Origin: Chlorocebus sabaeus
Taxonomy: Eukaryota > Chordata > Mammalia > Primates > Cercopithecidae
NCBI RefSeq assembly: GCF_047675955.1
Contig: NC_132912.1
Span: 77,524,382 to 77,588,381, forward strand
DNA length: 64,000 nucleotides
Reading direction: 5' to 3'
Positions within the stretch are counted from its first letter, which is position 1. Every line of letters starts with the position of its first letter. The notes beneath the pieces were generated by a model. It was not told the origin of the DNA. It made no database searches and saw only the letters and a list, made by a program, of their open reading frames with translations. Positions 44,401 through 56,625 of this stretch are shown in pieces. The position numbers and the translations under genes are program-made.

Positions 44401-44707
44401 TTTTTTTTTTTTTGAGATGGAGTCTCGCTGTCTCCCAGGCTGGAGTGCAGTGGCACAATCTCTGCTCATTGCGAGCTCCACCTCCCAGGTTCACGCCATT
44501 CTCCTGCCTCAGTGTCCCAAGTAGCTGAGACTACAGGTGCCTGCCACCATGCCTGGCTAGTTTTTTGTTTTTGTTTTTTTCGTACTTTTAGTAGAGATGA
44601 GGTTTCACCATGTTAGCCAGGATGGTCTTGATCTCCTGACCTCATGATCCACCTGCCTTGGCCTCCCAAAGTGTTGGGATTACAGACGTGAGTCACCGCT
44701 CCTGGCC
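44401..44707 (-). mobile_element. Alu (S-like)
   Basis: Reverse Alu between 'caggatttttt' and 'caggatgtttt'. Confidence 0.92.
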
Positions 44708-44785
44708 CAGGATGTTTTAACTGCTGAGAGCATCTAGGTACATCAAGATTAATGTTAGGTCTTTTAAAACATCATCAACTTTTTA

Positions 44786-45085
44786 GGCCGGTTGCAGTGG
44801 CTCATGCCTGTAATCCCAGCACTCTGGGAGGCCAAGGTGGGTGGATCATCTGAGGTCAGGAGTTTGAGACCAACCTGGCCAACATGGTGAAACCCTGTCT
44901 CCACTAAAAGTACAAAAATTAGCCAGGCGTGGTGGCAGGTGCCTGTAATCACAGCTACCTGGGAGACGAGGGCAAGAGAATCACTTGAACCTGGGAGGTG
45001 GAGGTTGCAGTGAGCCGAGATCATGCCACTGCATTCTAGCCTGGGTGATAGAGTGAGATTCTATCTCAAAAAAAAAAAAAAAAAA
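44786..45085 (+). mobile_element. Alu (S-like)
   Basis: Full-length; flanks 'atcaacttttt' and 'accaacttttt'. Confidence 0.92.
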
Positions 45086-47075
45086 TTACCAACTTTTTTC
45101 AAAGAAAATATCTTGAGAAATTATTCCTAAATATCCAAATAAAGAAACCTGTATTTCTGGGCTGCAATATCCCATGTATGGTTACATATATGTATGGGTG
45201 TTTGCATTCTCATCAAATACTTCTAATTTTACCAACAAATTTTCTTAATTAATTTTATGAGGGAGAATTCCTATTATAGAGTATAAAATTGTAAGTGCTT
45301 AAAAGTCTTCCCAAACTAAAGGCAACCCACAGAATTGTGACAGCAGCATACCTCCACCCCTCTTTTTATTGTTTTTATCTGATTACTAGGAATATTACTT
45401 AATTCAAATGATTAAATGAGTTAATACATTTAAAATCCTCAGAATCATATCTGGCACATAGTAGGGACTTTGTAAATATTGGCTACTATTATGAATGATA
45501 GTTTTAATTCAAATTTTCAGCAAGAATTTATTGAATACCTACTGTATTCCAAGCATATATGGACTCAAAACTCTGCTGTGTTTAAAAATAGCCTTTTCAG
45601 GAAAATAAAAGTTCAAATACTGTCATCCTTTAAACTAATGCAGGATTAAAAAAAAATTATTAACATTAGATTTACAAAAATTGCTTTTCTCTAAGTCATG
45701 TTTAAGCTAAAATTTCTTATCAAGCATAAGCCAATCACATGCCATAATTGTATAAAATTCACTTCAAACTCACATGGAACAATACATATTTCTTTAACAG
45801 GGTAGGAATCACATATTTGTTTAAACAATTGGAAACTTTACAAAATCTTGTATTTAAGATATTACTTTTTAATATCCTTGCATTAAATAAAAATGATTAC
45901 TTTTTAATATTGCTGGAAACCATTGTATCCCCAATTGTAAAGATATATTTCTTGTGTGATTTTATTATATGCTTAATAATAGTACCTGTGAGCTCAGATT
46001 TCTTTTGAATAAAATTGATTGGAAACAATATCTACCCTAAAGCATCTTTAATGTCATTATAGATGGGTAGGAGTAAATTAAGCGGTATTTAGGCACCAAA
46101 GTCTTTAATTTCATTGCATTCGAGTAGGAGTTAGACATTATGAGGTCCAATTTTAAAAGTCGCTAATGTTTTTACATCTGAGTAGGAGTAAATTAAACAA
46201 AATCACTCCTGAGCTGCTAATATCATTTTAATTGAATGTCATTCGGTTTCTAACTGCTGTTACAACACTACAGATAATGAGGCTGTTTCTACAAGGCATC
46301 TGAGGGCTGTGGCTGCTGAAAATAAAGCTATAGGTTAGGAGATGATAGGGCAAGCTCTAGAACCTGCAAAATAAGCCAGCTGCCATCAATGAGAGAGGTG
46401 ACATTCTGTCTGATGACATGACCTACATGGATTAGGCCTATTGGATCATGGAGTCTAAATATCTGCTGGCGGCAAGTTGGATTGTTATTCGTGGGGGGAG
46501 TTGACGTTGGAAAACTACATCCTTCCCGATCATGAAATTTGTAGACTCTGAAAGCTAGAAGCACTAATCCCATTTATTTTGCCACCATGAATTACTTATA
46601 GAGTTTGATTCAATGGAAAGTTTGATGTTGAAATAATAATTAAGAAAGACATCAAAAAAAAAAAAAATAGACTGCTAACTTGAAGACATTCAAAGAAGTA
46701 CAAACAGTCAATAAAAAGTTTCTTCAACACCTAAGGTTATTTTTTGGGACCTTGGAAGATTTTAATCATTGGAGGAAGAAAAATTTTAAAAGTAAATCCA
46801 GCTTTGGTATCTAATCCATATAGCACAATTATTATTATTCTCTATTGAAGCTGACAAAGTTTTAGCTGGGAAGCAGATTTATAAATGAAAGCTGCTATTA
46901 GTTCTTTTTAAAAATTTGATTTATATTTTTATCAAATACTGTTTATATACATTGCTTTACAAGTTGAAGGCAATTAACATAAAATAACTATTGCTTACCC
47001 CTTCCCATCCAATATAGTGATTTTCAATTTGTTAGCTGTTTTGTTCACCATTTTGCTCCACATTTCTAAATATTA

Positions 47076-47077
<2 letters not shown>
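45086..47077. other. Unassigned DNA, 2 kb, with a MIR tail and an unusual tandem repeat
   Basis: A MIR 3' end at about 45380-45495 ('atatctggcacatagtagg'). A 57-bp degenerate tandem repeat lies at 46045-46240. The stretch 46240-46580 is unique and not AT-rich. Confidence 0.5.
46045..46240 (+). repeat. Degenerate 57-bp tandem repeat, about 3.5 copies
   Basis: Units start near 46045, 46102, 46160 and 46215. The core G(G/A)GTAGGAGT recurs at 46065, 46122 and 46180 (spacing 57 and 58). Each unit also opens with a TTAAT or CTAAT motif. The copies are well diverged, so the array is old. Confidence 0.8.

Positions 47078-47105
<28 letters not shown>
47078..47105 (+). repeat. (TA)n microsatellite
   Basis: About 13 TA units bordering an Alu T tract. 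Confidence 0.95.
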
Positions 47106-47113
<8 letters not shown>

Positions 47114-47268
47114 TTTTTGAGACGGAGTTTCACTCTCATTGCCCAGGCTGGAGTGCAGTGGCACGACCTCAGCTCACTGCCCTCTGCCTCCCGGCTTCAA
47201 GCTATTCTCCTGCCTCAGTCTCTCGAGCAACTGGGATTACAGGACGTGCCACCATGCCCAGCTAATTC

Positions 47269-47308
<40 letters not shown>

Positions 47309-47724
47309 AGACGGAGTCTTGCTCTGTAGCCCGGGCTGGACTGCAGTGGCCGGATCTCAGCTCACTGCAAGCTCCGCCTCCCGGGTTTACGCCATTCTCC
47401 TGGCTCAGCCTCCGGAGTAGCTGGGACTACAGGCGCCCGCCACCTCGCCCGGCTAGTTTTTTGTATTTTTAGTAGAGACGGGGTTTCACCGTGTTAGCCA
47501 GGATGGTCTCGATCTCCTGACCTCGTGATCCGCCCATCTCGGCCTCCCAAAGTGCTGGGATTACAGGCTTGAGCCACCGCGCCCGGCCTAATTCTTGTAT
47601 TTTTAGTAGAGACAGGGTTTCACCTTGTTGTCCAGGCTAGTCTCGAACTCCTGACCCTGGGTAATCCACCCCTCTTGGCCTCCCAAAGTTCTGGAATTAC
47701 AGGCATGAGCCACCATGCCCAGCC
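47105..47724 (-). mobile_element. Alu (S-like), split by an AluY
   Basis: Outer reverse Alu parts 47105-47278 and 47589-47724. Confidence 0.92.
47279..47588 (-). mobile_element. AluY of Old World monkey type, nested
   Basis: TAATTCTTGTATTTTT (47263-47278, 47589-47604) is duplicated exactly. 'gcagtggccggatctcagc' and 'ggcttgagccaccgcgcc' are the lineage markers. Confidence 0.95.
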
Positions 47725-47946
47725 AACCTATTTTGTTATCTTCAGCTTTAGAAATTGTCTGTTTACTTTGAATTATGCAAGATGAGAAAGCAGCACTCTT
47801 TGACACTTCCTGCCACCCCCACATGCCTCCTCCTAATAGATGTACATCAGCGTTTTTTGTTAAATTCATATTTAGAGTTTGATTTTTATGACTAAATAAT
47901 ACATGGGATTGTACTAAGATTGCATTTTCTTTTTAAGTACAACTTT

Positions 47947-48239
47947 TTTTATTTTTTATGAGACGGACAATCGCTCTGTCACCCAGGCTGTAGTGCAGCG
48001 GTGAGATCTCAGCTCATCTCAACCTCTGCCTCCCGGGTTCGAGCCGATTATCCTGCCTCAGCCTCCGAGTAGCTGGGATTACAGGTGCGCCACCACACCT
48101 GGCTGATTTTTGTATTTTTAGTAGAGACGGGGTTTCACCATGTTGGGCAGGCTGGTCTCCAACTCCTGACCTCAGGTGATCCACCTACCTTGGCCTCCCG
48201 AAGTGCTGGGATTACAGGTGTAAGCCACTGCACCTGACC
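47947..48239 (-). mobile_element. Alu (S-like) with exact target duplication
   Basis: TTAAGTACAACTTT at 47933-47946 and 48240-48253. Confidence 0.94.
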
Positions 48240-48253
48240 TTAAGTACAACTTT

Positions 48254-48737
48254 ATTTTGTTATTACTGAAATTAATGATTGCCTTTAAAATATATTTTAT
48301 TTTGTAAGTATCTATCACTAATTCTTCTCCAAACTCCCCACTGGAACCATGAAATGCCTCTCAGTGGGGCCATACACATCACCTAATCTCTCAATTCTAT
48401 TGTATTTTTTTCTCTTAAAAATATCTCCCCAGTCCTCTTCTGTCATTTGTTCTAATCAGGATGAGCTACCTAGGTCTACTCTATAGCTGTCATTTTAGGG
48501 CTCATCTTCATCCCTCTGTACACAGGTTACCTGGTGCAGTGGAGACCATTAATTGCCCTTAATTATCCATTCACTCTCTCTTTCGCAATAGTAGAACTAG
48601 TAGAATTTTTAGCTGGTAATGTGGCTGCTGATACTGTAAATAACTACATTTTCCAGCCTCTCTTATCCTAGGTGTGGCTATTTGGCTACACTCTGGCCAA
48701 TGGAATGTAAGTGGAAATGTTATATAACAGATGTAAC
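48254..48737. other. No gene seen; likely ancient repeat at the right
   Basis: 'ggtgtggctatttggctacactctggcc' region (48670-48710) resembles a common ancient mammalian repeat I cannot name. Confidence 0.4.
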
Positions 48738-48750
48738 AGATTCTGGAAAC

Positions 48751-49373
48751 TTTTTTTTTTTAAAGACAGTTTTAGCTGGACAAGGTGGCTTACACCTGTA
48801 ATCCTAACACTTTAGGAGGCCAAGGAGGGTGGATTGCCTGAGCTCAGGAGTTCGAGACCAGCCTGGCCAACACGGTGAAACCCGGTCTCTACTAAAATAC
48901 AAACAATTAGCCAGGCATGGTGGTGCGCACCTGTAGTCCCAGCTACTCAGGAGGCTGAGGCAGGAAAATCGCTTGAACCTGGGAGATGGAAGTTGCAGTG
49001 AGCCAAGATCATGCCACTGCACTCCAGACTGGGTGACAGAGACTCTGTCTCCAGGAAAAGAAAAAAAAGGCAAGAGTCTCGCTCTGTTCCCCAGGCTGGA
49101 GTGCAGTGGCAGGATCTTGGCTCACTGCAACCTCCACCTCCCAGGTACAAGCAATTCTCATGCCTCAGCCACCCGAGTAGCTAGGACTACAGGTGTAAGC
49201 CACCACGCCCAGCTAAATTTTGCATTTTTTTTTCTTTTTCTTTTTTTTTTTTTGGTAGACATGGGGTTTCACCACATTGGCCAGGCTGGTCTTGAACGTC
49301 TGGCCCCAAGTGATCCACCTGTCTTGGCCTCCCAAATTGCTGAGATTACAGGCGTGAGCCACTGCACCTGGCC
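48751..49373 (-). mobile_element. Alu split by an Alu in the opposite orientation
   Basis: Outer reverse Alu, T tract at 48751-48760 and body 49069-49373, flanked by AGATTCTGGAAAC (48738-48750 and 49374-49386). Its middle contains a TTTTTC-rich expansion. Confidence 0.92.
48770..49068 (+). mobile_element. Alu (S-like) nested in inverted orientation
   Basis: Plus-strand Alu inserted just inside the tail end of the minus-strand Alu, giving about 300 bp of near-complementary arms. Confidence 0.9.
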
Positions 49374-49527
49374 AGATTCTGGAAACATTATTTAGGAAAT
49401 AACTAGTATGTTTCCTTTTCCCCTTTTTGCAACATTCTCCATTCTGTTGCTCAGAACATGGATGCCTCCTAGGACTGGGAGGATAAGCCCGTCTGGGGAT
49501 GCTACAGTGGTGGGCCACCAACCGTGT

Positions 49528-50965
49528 ACAACAGACTACAGTAACCAAAACAGCATGGTACTTGTACAAAAACAGACATATAGACCAATGGAACAGAACA
49601 GAACCTCAGAAATAACACAGAAATAACATCGCACATCTACAACCATCTGATCTTTGACAAACCTGACAAAAACAAGCAATGGGGAAAGGATCTCCTATTC
49701 AAGAAATGGTGCTGGGAAAACTGACTAGCTATATGCAGAAAACTGAAACTGGACCCCTTCCTTACACCTGATACAAAAATTAACTCAAGATGGATTAAAG
49801 ACTTAAAGGTAAAACCTAAAGCCATAAAAACCCTGGAAGAAAAGCTAGGCAATACTATTCAGGACATAGGCATGGGCAAAGACTTCAAGACAAAAATGCC
49901 AAAAGTCATTGCAAAAAAGCTTAAACTGACAAACAGGATCTAATTAAACAAAAGAGCTTCTGCACAGCAAAAAAAAAAAAAAAAACAAAAAACAAAAAAC
50001 AAACAACAACAACAAAAAAAAACCCAAAAAAAGTATCATCAGAGTGAACAGGCAACTTATAGAATGGGAGAAAATTTTTGTAATCAACCCATCTGACAAA
50101 GGTCTACTATCCAGAATTTACAAGGAACTTAAACAAATTTACAAGAAAAAAACCACTCCATTAAAAAGTGGGCAAAGAATATGAACAGACACTTCTCAAA
50201 AGAAGACATTTACATGGCCAACAACCACATGAAAACAAGCTCAGCATCACTGATTGTTAGAGAAATTCAAATCAAAACCACAATGAAATAGCATCTCACA
50301 CCAGTCAGAATGGCAATTATTAAAAAGTCAAGAAACAATAGATGCTGGCGAGGCTGTGGAGAAATAGAAATGCTTTTACACTGTTGGTGGGAATGTGAAT
50401 TAGTTCAACAGTTGTGGAAGACAGTGTGGCAATTCCTCAAGGATCTAGAACCAGAAATACCATTTGACCCAACAATCCCATTACTGGGTATATACACAAA
50501 GGATTATAAATCGTTCTACTATAAAGACACGTGCACATGTATGTTTATTGCAGCACTCTTCACAATAGCAAAGAGTTGGAACCAACCCAAATGCCCATCA
50601 ATGATAGACTGGATAAAGAAAATGTGGCACATAAACCATGGAATACTATGCAGCCATAAAAAAGGATGAGTTCATGTCCTTTGCAAGGACATGGATGAAG
50701 CTGGAAGCCATCATCTTCAGCCACAGGAGCAGAAAACCAACACTGCATGTTCTCACTCATAAGTGGGAGTTGAACAATAAGAACACATGGACACAGGGAG
50801 GGGAACAACATACACCAGGGCGTGTTGGGGGATGGGGAGTGAGGGGAGAGAACTTAGAGGACAGGTCAATAGGTGCAGCAAATCACCATGGCACATATAT
50901 AACTATGTAACAAACCTGCATGTTCTGCACATGTGTCCCAGAGATTAAGGTAAGATTAAAAATCA
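49528..50965 (+). mobile_element. 5'-truncated L1PA (ORF2 end and 3' UTR)
   Basis: 'accaatggaacagaacag', 'gaaaactgactagctat', 'ggacatggatgaagctgg' and 'acataaccatggaatact'-type L1PA text runs to 'aaacctgcatgttctgc'. About 1.4 kb. The ORF2 C-terminal frame is open only in part (50310-50669); broken elsewhere, notably by an A-rich insertion. Confidence 0.93.
49971..50033 (+). repeat. A-rich expansion inside L1 ORF2
   Basis: Between 'gcttctgcacagc' and 'gtatcatcagagtgaac', where L1PA normally has about ten bases, lie some 60 bases of A/CAA/CAAAAAA repeats. Confidence 0.88.
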
Positions 50966-51700
50966 ATCAATCCAATAAAGTTCAAATTCATCCTTTAGCA
51001 TGTGGATATTCTGTTGTTCCAACACCATTTGTTAAGATTGTCCTTTCCCCATTGAATGTTCTTTGCACACTTGAAAATCAATTGACTATCAATGAGTAAG
51101 ATTATTTCTGGACTTTCAATTATGTTCCATTGATTTATTTGCCTATCCTTTTACCAATACCACACTATTTTTATGATTGTAGATTTGTAGCAAGCTTTGA
51201 AATTGGAAAGTGTGAGCCTTCCAACTTTATTACTTTATTCCAAAATAGTTTTGTCTATCCGGGGTCCTTTGAATTTCCATATGAATTTTAGGATAATCTT
51301 GTCCATTTCTGTGAAAAGGTAGCTGGAATTCTGCTAGGGATTGCATTCAATCTGCAGATCAATTTGGGGAGTATTATCATCTTAACAATACTATCATCCA
51401 GTTCATGAATGTGGGATGTCTTTCTATTTAGGTCTTTTGAATTTATTTTAGTAATATTTTATAGTTTTCAATGTGCACATGTTGCACTTTTTTTCAATGT
51501 ACAAGTTGAATTTATTCCTGTTTCTTTTTGATTCTATTGTAAATGGAACAGAGTTTTCCTAATTTTGTATTTGGATTTTTCATTGCTAGCACATAAAAAC
51601 ACAACAAAGTATTGTAGGTTTTATCCTTTAAATTTGTGGAACTCATTTATTAGCTTTAATTGTATTTTGGGGGGTTTTTGAGAATTTATTCTTCTTTATT

Positions 51701-51999
51701 TTTCTTTTTTTCTTTTTTGAGACAGGATCTCACTCTGTCACCCAGGCTGGAATGCAGTGACATGATTACAGCTCACTGCAGCCTCAACCTCTGGGCTCAA
51801 GTGATTCTCCTGCCTCAGTCTCCCAAGTAGCTGGGACTATAGGTGTGTGCCATCATGCCCAGCTATTTTTAAAATTTTTTTTGTGGCAATAGGGCTTCAC
51901 TATTTTCAAGGCTGGCTTCTCTCTCCTGGGCTCAATCAATCCTCCCACCTTGGCTTCCCAAAGTGTGGGGATTACAGGCATGAGCCAAAATACCTGGCC
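51701..51999 (-). mobile_element. AluJ-like in L1M
   Basis: Diverged reverse Alu. Confidence 0.9.
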
Positions 52000-52167
52000 A
52001 GGATTTTCTAGATACAAAATTATTTCATTTGCAAACAAAGATACTTTTGCTTCTTCCTTTTTAATATGAATGCTTTCTATTTCTTTTTGATGCCTAATTG
52101 CCCGTCCAGAACTTCCAGTACTATGTTGAATAGAAGTGGCAAGAGTGGACATCCTTATCTGATTTCT

Positions 52168-52471
52168 TTTTTTTTTTTTTTTTTTTTTGAGACGGAGTCT
52201 CACTGTGTCACCCAGGCCGGAGTGCAGTGGCCGGATCTCAGCTCACTGCAAGCTCCGCCTCCCGGGTTCACGCCATTCTCCTGCCTCAGCCTCCCGAGTA
52301 GCTGGGACTACAGGCGCCGCCATCACGCCCGGCTAATTTTTTTGTATTTTTTTAGTAGAGTCGGGGTTTCACCGTGTTAGCCAGGATGGTCTCGATCTCC
52401 TGACCTCGTGATCCGCCCGTCTCGGCCTCTCAAAGTGCTGGGATTACAGGCTTGAGCCACCGCGCCCGGCC
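52168..52471 (-). mobile_element. AluY of Old World monkey type in L1M
   Basis: CTTATCTGATTTCT at 52154-52167 and 52473-52486. Carries 'gcagtggccggatctcagc'. Confidence 0.95.
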
Positions 52472-53483
52472 TCTTATCTGATTTCTGACCTCAGCGGGAA
52501 GCTTTCAGTCTTTCACCATTGATTATGAAGTTAGCCATGGGTTTTTCATTGAAGTCCTTTATTAGGTTAAGGAAGAGTCTTTCTATTCCTAGTTTGTTGA
52601 GCCTTTTTTTTTTAAAAACATAAAAGTCTGCTGGATTTTGATGAATGACTTTTCTGTGTTTATCGAGATCATCACATTTTGTTTTTCCTTTATTCTATTA
52701 ATATGGTGTATTACATTGATTGATTTTCATATTGAACCATCTTTGCATTTGGGGGATAAATTCCATTTGATTGTGGTGTATAGTCATTTCAATATGCTGC
52801 TGGATTCAGTTTGTTATTATTTTGTTGATGATTTTGCATCTGTAGTCATAAGGGATATTGGTCTGTAGCTTTTTTTCTCTTGTGATGTCTTTGCCTGGCT
52901 TTAGTATCAGGGTAATAGTGGCCTCATAAAATAAGTTGGGAAGTGATTTTTCCTCCTCTATTTTTGGCAGGTGTTTGAGAAGAATTGCTACTAATTCTGC
53001 TTTAAAGGTTTGGTAGAATTCACCAGTGAAACACTCTGGGATTGAGCTTTTCTTTGTTAGAAGTTTTTCAATTGATGATTCTATCTGTTTATTTAGTATA
53101 GTTCTGCTCATATTTTCTATTTCTTCAAGAGTCAGTTTCAATGGTTCATGTGCTTCTAAGAATTTCTTAATTTCACCTAGATCATCTAATTTGTTGGTAT
53201 GCAATTGCTCATAATATTCCTTTATGATCTTTCTATTTTTATAAGATTAGTAGTAAAGTCCCCTCTTTCATTCTTGATTTTAGTAATTTCAGTCTCCTCT
53301 CTTTTTCACTTGTCAGTTTAACTAAAGATTTGACAACTTTGTTGATCTTTTCAAAGAACTAATTTTAGGCTTTGCTGCTTTTCTTTATTATTTATATATT
53401 TGTTATTTTGGTTATGTCTGCTGTACTCTTTATTATTTCCTTCTTTCTCTGGATTTAGTTTGCTTCTCTTTTTCTAGTTTCCT

Positions 53484-53794
53484 TTTGTTTTTTATTGTTT
53501 TTTGTTTTTTTTGAGACGGAGTTTCGCTCTTGTTGCCCAGGCTAGAATGCAGTGGCACAGTCTCGGCTCACTGCAACCTCTGCTTCCTGGGATCAAGCGA
53601 TTCTTCTGCCTCAGCCTCCTGAGTAGCTGGGATTACAGCTGTGCACCACTATGCCCAGCTAATTTTTGTATTTTTAGTAGAGATGGGGTTTCACCATGTT
53701 GGCCAGGCTGGTCTCGAACTCCTGACCTCTTGATCGGCCCACCTCAGCCTCCCAAAGTGCTGGGATTACAGGCATGAGCCACTGCACCTGGGTA
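53484..53794 (-). mobile_element. Alu (S-like) in L1M
   Basis: Full-length reverse Alu; 'tctagtttc' on both sides. Confidence 0.92.
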
Positions 53795-53817
53795 TCTAGT
53801 TTCTTAAGATTAAAGAT

Positions 53818-54114
53818 TAGGCTGGGTGTGGTGGCTCACCCCTGTAATCTCAGCACTTTGGGAGGCTGAGGCAGGTGGATTGCTTGAGCCCAGCAGTTCA
53901 AGACCAGCCTGGGAAACAAGGTAAAACCTCATTTCTACAAAAAATACAAAAATTAGCTGGATGTGGTAGCATGCACCTGTAGTCCCAGCTACTCGGGATG
54001 CTGCATAAGGAGGGTGGCTTGAGCCTGGGAGGTCTAGGCTGCAGTGAGCCATGTTGCCACCACTGTACTCTGGTCTGAGAAACAGAGTGAGATCCTGTCT
54101 CAAAAAAAGAAAAT
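53818..54114 (+). mobile_element. AluJ-like in L1M, head-to-head with the previous Alu
   Basis: Plus-strand Alu whose 5' end lies about 24 bases from the 5' end of the preceding minus-strand Alu. Confidence 0.9.
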
Positions 54115-55619
54115 AAAAAATTTAGTTATTTATTTGAGGTCTTTCTTCTTTTATAATGCAGGCATTTACAGCTATACATTTCTTCTTGAGCAATGATTCC
54201 ACTGCATGCCATACATTTCCCTAGTGATTTTTTTTTGACCCATTAGTTATTTAGGAATGTGTTGTTAATTTCCATATATTTGTGAATTTTCCAAATTTTC
54301 TCTTGTTATTGATTTCTGATTTCATTCCATTGGTTTCAAAAAACATAGTTTTTATGATATCAATCTTTTAAAATTTAATGAGATTTGTTTCGTGTCCTAA
54401 CATACTATCTTAGAAAATGTTCCAGGTGCAGTTGAGAAAAATGTGTATTGTGCTGTTGTTGGGCAGATTGTTCTATAGAAGTCTGTTAGTCTAGCTGGTT
54501 TATACTGTTTCTCAATTCTTCTATATCCTTGCTGATTTTTTTTTCAGTTGCTTTGTCAGTTGTTGAAAATGGGCTACTGATGTCTCCAACTACTGTTCTT
54601 GATTTATCTATTTCTTCCTTCAATTCAGTCAGTTTTTGCTTCATGTATTTTAGGGCTCCATTGTAAACTGCATATATGTTTATAATTATTATTTTTTGAT
54701 GGATGAACCATTTTATCATTATATAATATCCTTCTTGTTTCTCATAACCTTTTTTGTTTTAAGGTGTATTGTCTCATTAGTATAGCCACTCCAATTCTCT
54801 TTCAGTTTCTGTTAGCAGGGAATATCTTTTTTTTTTTTTAATCCTTTTACTTTTAATTTCTTTGAGTCTTTGAATCTAAAGTGAGTCTCTTATAAACAGC
54901 ATGTAGTGGGGCCATTTAAAAAAATCCGTTCTGCCAATCTATATCTTTTAATTGGAGAGTTTAATCTCTTTTCATTTAATGTAATTACCGATAAGGGAGG
55001 ACTTAATGCTCCTATTTCACTATTTTTTAATGTCTCATATCTATTATTCCCTTTCAATTCCTCCATTACTAGCTTCTTTTGTGTTAAAAAGGTATTTTCT
55101 AGTGTACCATTTTAATTCTCTTTTCGTTTCTTTCACTAATATTTTTTTTTCTCTTTTTTGAGTTATTTCTTAATGATCACCCCAGGGATTATAATTAACA
55201 TTTTAATTTATAACAATCTGATTTAGATTAATACCAATTTGGTTCCAATAATTTACAAAATTATTGCTCCTATATGTCTCCATTTACTTTCCTCTTTATA
55301 CTATTATTGCCACAAATTACATGTTTGTACATTGTGTGGCCATTAATCTAGATTTATAATTATTGCATTATACAGTTATTTTAAAAATCATATAGAAAAA
55401 CAGGAACTATAAACAAAAAAGTACATTCATACTGTCATTTATGTTTACCTACCTCATTACCCTTACTGGTGTTCTTCATTTAAAATGTGAATTCAAAGTT
55501 ACTGTCTAGTGTCCTTTAACTTCAGCATAAAGGACTATCTTTAGCATTTTTTGTAGGACAGGTCTACTAGCAACGAGCTCCCTGAGTTTTTGTCTATCTG
55601 GGAATGTCTTAACTTCTCC

Positions 55620-55927
55620 ATTTTTTTTTTTTTTCTTTTTTTTTTGAGGCAGGGTCTCTGTCACCCAGGCTGGAGTGCAATGGTGTGATCAAGCTCACTA
55701 CAGCCTTGATCTCCCAGGCTCAGGCTCAAGTGATCCCCCCACCTCAGAATCTTAAGTAGCTAAGACTACAGTCATGTACCACCACACCTGGCCAAATTTT
55801 GATTTTTAGTAGAGATAAAGTCTTTCTGTGTTGCCCAGGCTGGTCTTGAACTCCTGAGCTCAAGCAATCCTCTTGCGTTGGCCTCCCACAGTGCTGGGAT
55901 TAGAGGCATGAGACACCCCTCCTGGCC
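55620..55927 (-). mobile_element. AluJ-like in L1M
   Basis: Diverged reverse Alu with a T-rich tail. Confidence 0.9.
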
Positions 55928-55932
55928 TTCTT

Positions 55933-56223
55933 ATTTTTTTGTTGAATGGAGTCTTGCTCTGTTGCCCAGGCTGGAGTGCAGTGGTGTGATCTCAGCTCAC
56001 TGTAACCTCTGCCTCCTGAGTTCAAAGCAATTCTCTTGCCTCAGCCTCCCAAGTAGCTGGGATTACAGGTATGTGCTGCCACGCCCAGCTAATTTTTGTA
56101 TTTTTGGTAGAGACAGGGTTTCACCATGCTGGCCAGGGTGGTCTCAAATTCCTGACCTCGTGATCCACCCTCCTCAGCCTCCCAAAGTGCTGGGATTAAA
56201 GGTGGGAGCCACCGTGCCAAGCC
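55933..56223 (-). mobile_element. Alu (S-like) in L1M
   Basis: Reverse Alu directly following the previous one in the same orientation. Confidence 0.92.
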
Positions 56224-56277
56224 TCTCCTTCATTTTTGAGAGATAATTTGCAGCATATAGAATTCTTGTTTGACAGT

Positions 56278-56625
56278 TTTTTTTTTTTCCTTTTCTTTTC
56301 TTTTTTTTTTGAGACAGAGTCTTGCACTGTTGCCCAGGCTGGAGTGCAGTGGCACGATCTCAGCTCACTACAACCTCTGCCTCCCGGGTTCAAGTGATTC
56401 CCCTGCCTCAGCCTCCTCAGTAGCTGGGATTACAGGCGCATGCCACCGTGCCTGGCCAGTTTTTTGTTTTTGTTTTTGTTTTTGTTTTTGTTTTTTTGTA
56501 TTTTTAATAGAGATGGCATTTCACCATGTTGGCCAGGCTGGTCTCAAACTCCTGACCTCTGGTGATCCACCCGCCTCGGCCTCCCAAAGTGCTGGGATTA
56601 CAGGCATGAGCCACCGCGCCCAGCT
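56278..56625 (-). mobile_element. Alu (S-like) with internal (GTTTTT)n
   Basis: Reverse Alu flanked by 'tgacagttttttt' and 'tgactgttttttt'. Four to five GTTTTT units have expanded at 56465-56500 within the left-arm/linker region. Confidence 0.93.

Noticed and set aside
50310..50669. 119-codon frame with clear protein similarity
   Set aside because: It is the C-terminal part of L1PA ORF2, truncated, so it is described under the L1 and not as a gene.
52806..53204. 132-codon minus-strand frame with reverse-transcriptase motifs
   Set aside because: A decayed piece of L1M ORF2, not a host gene.
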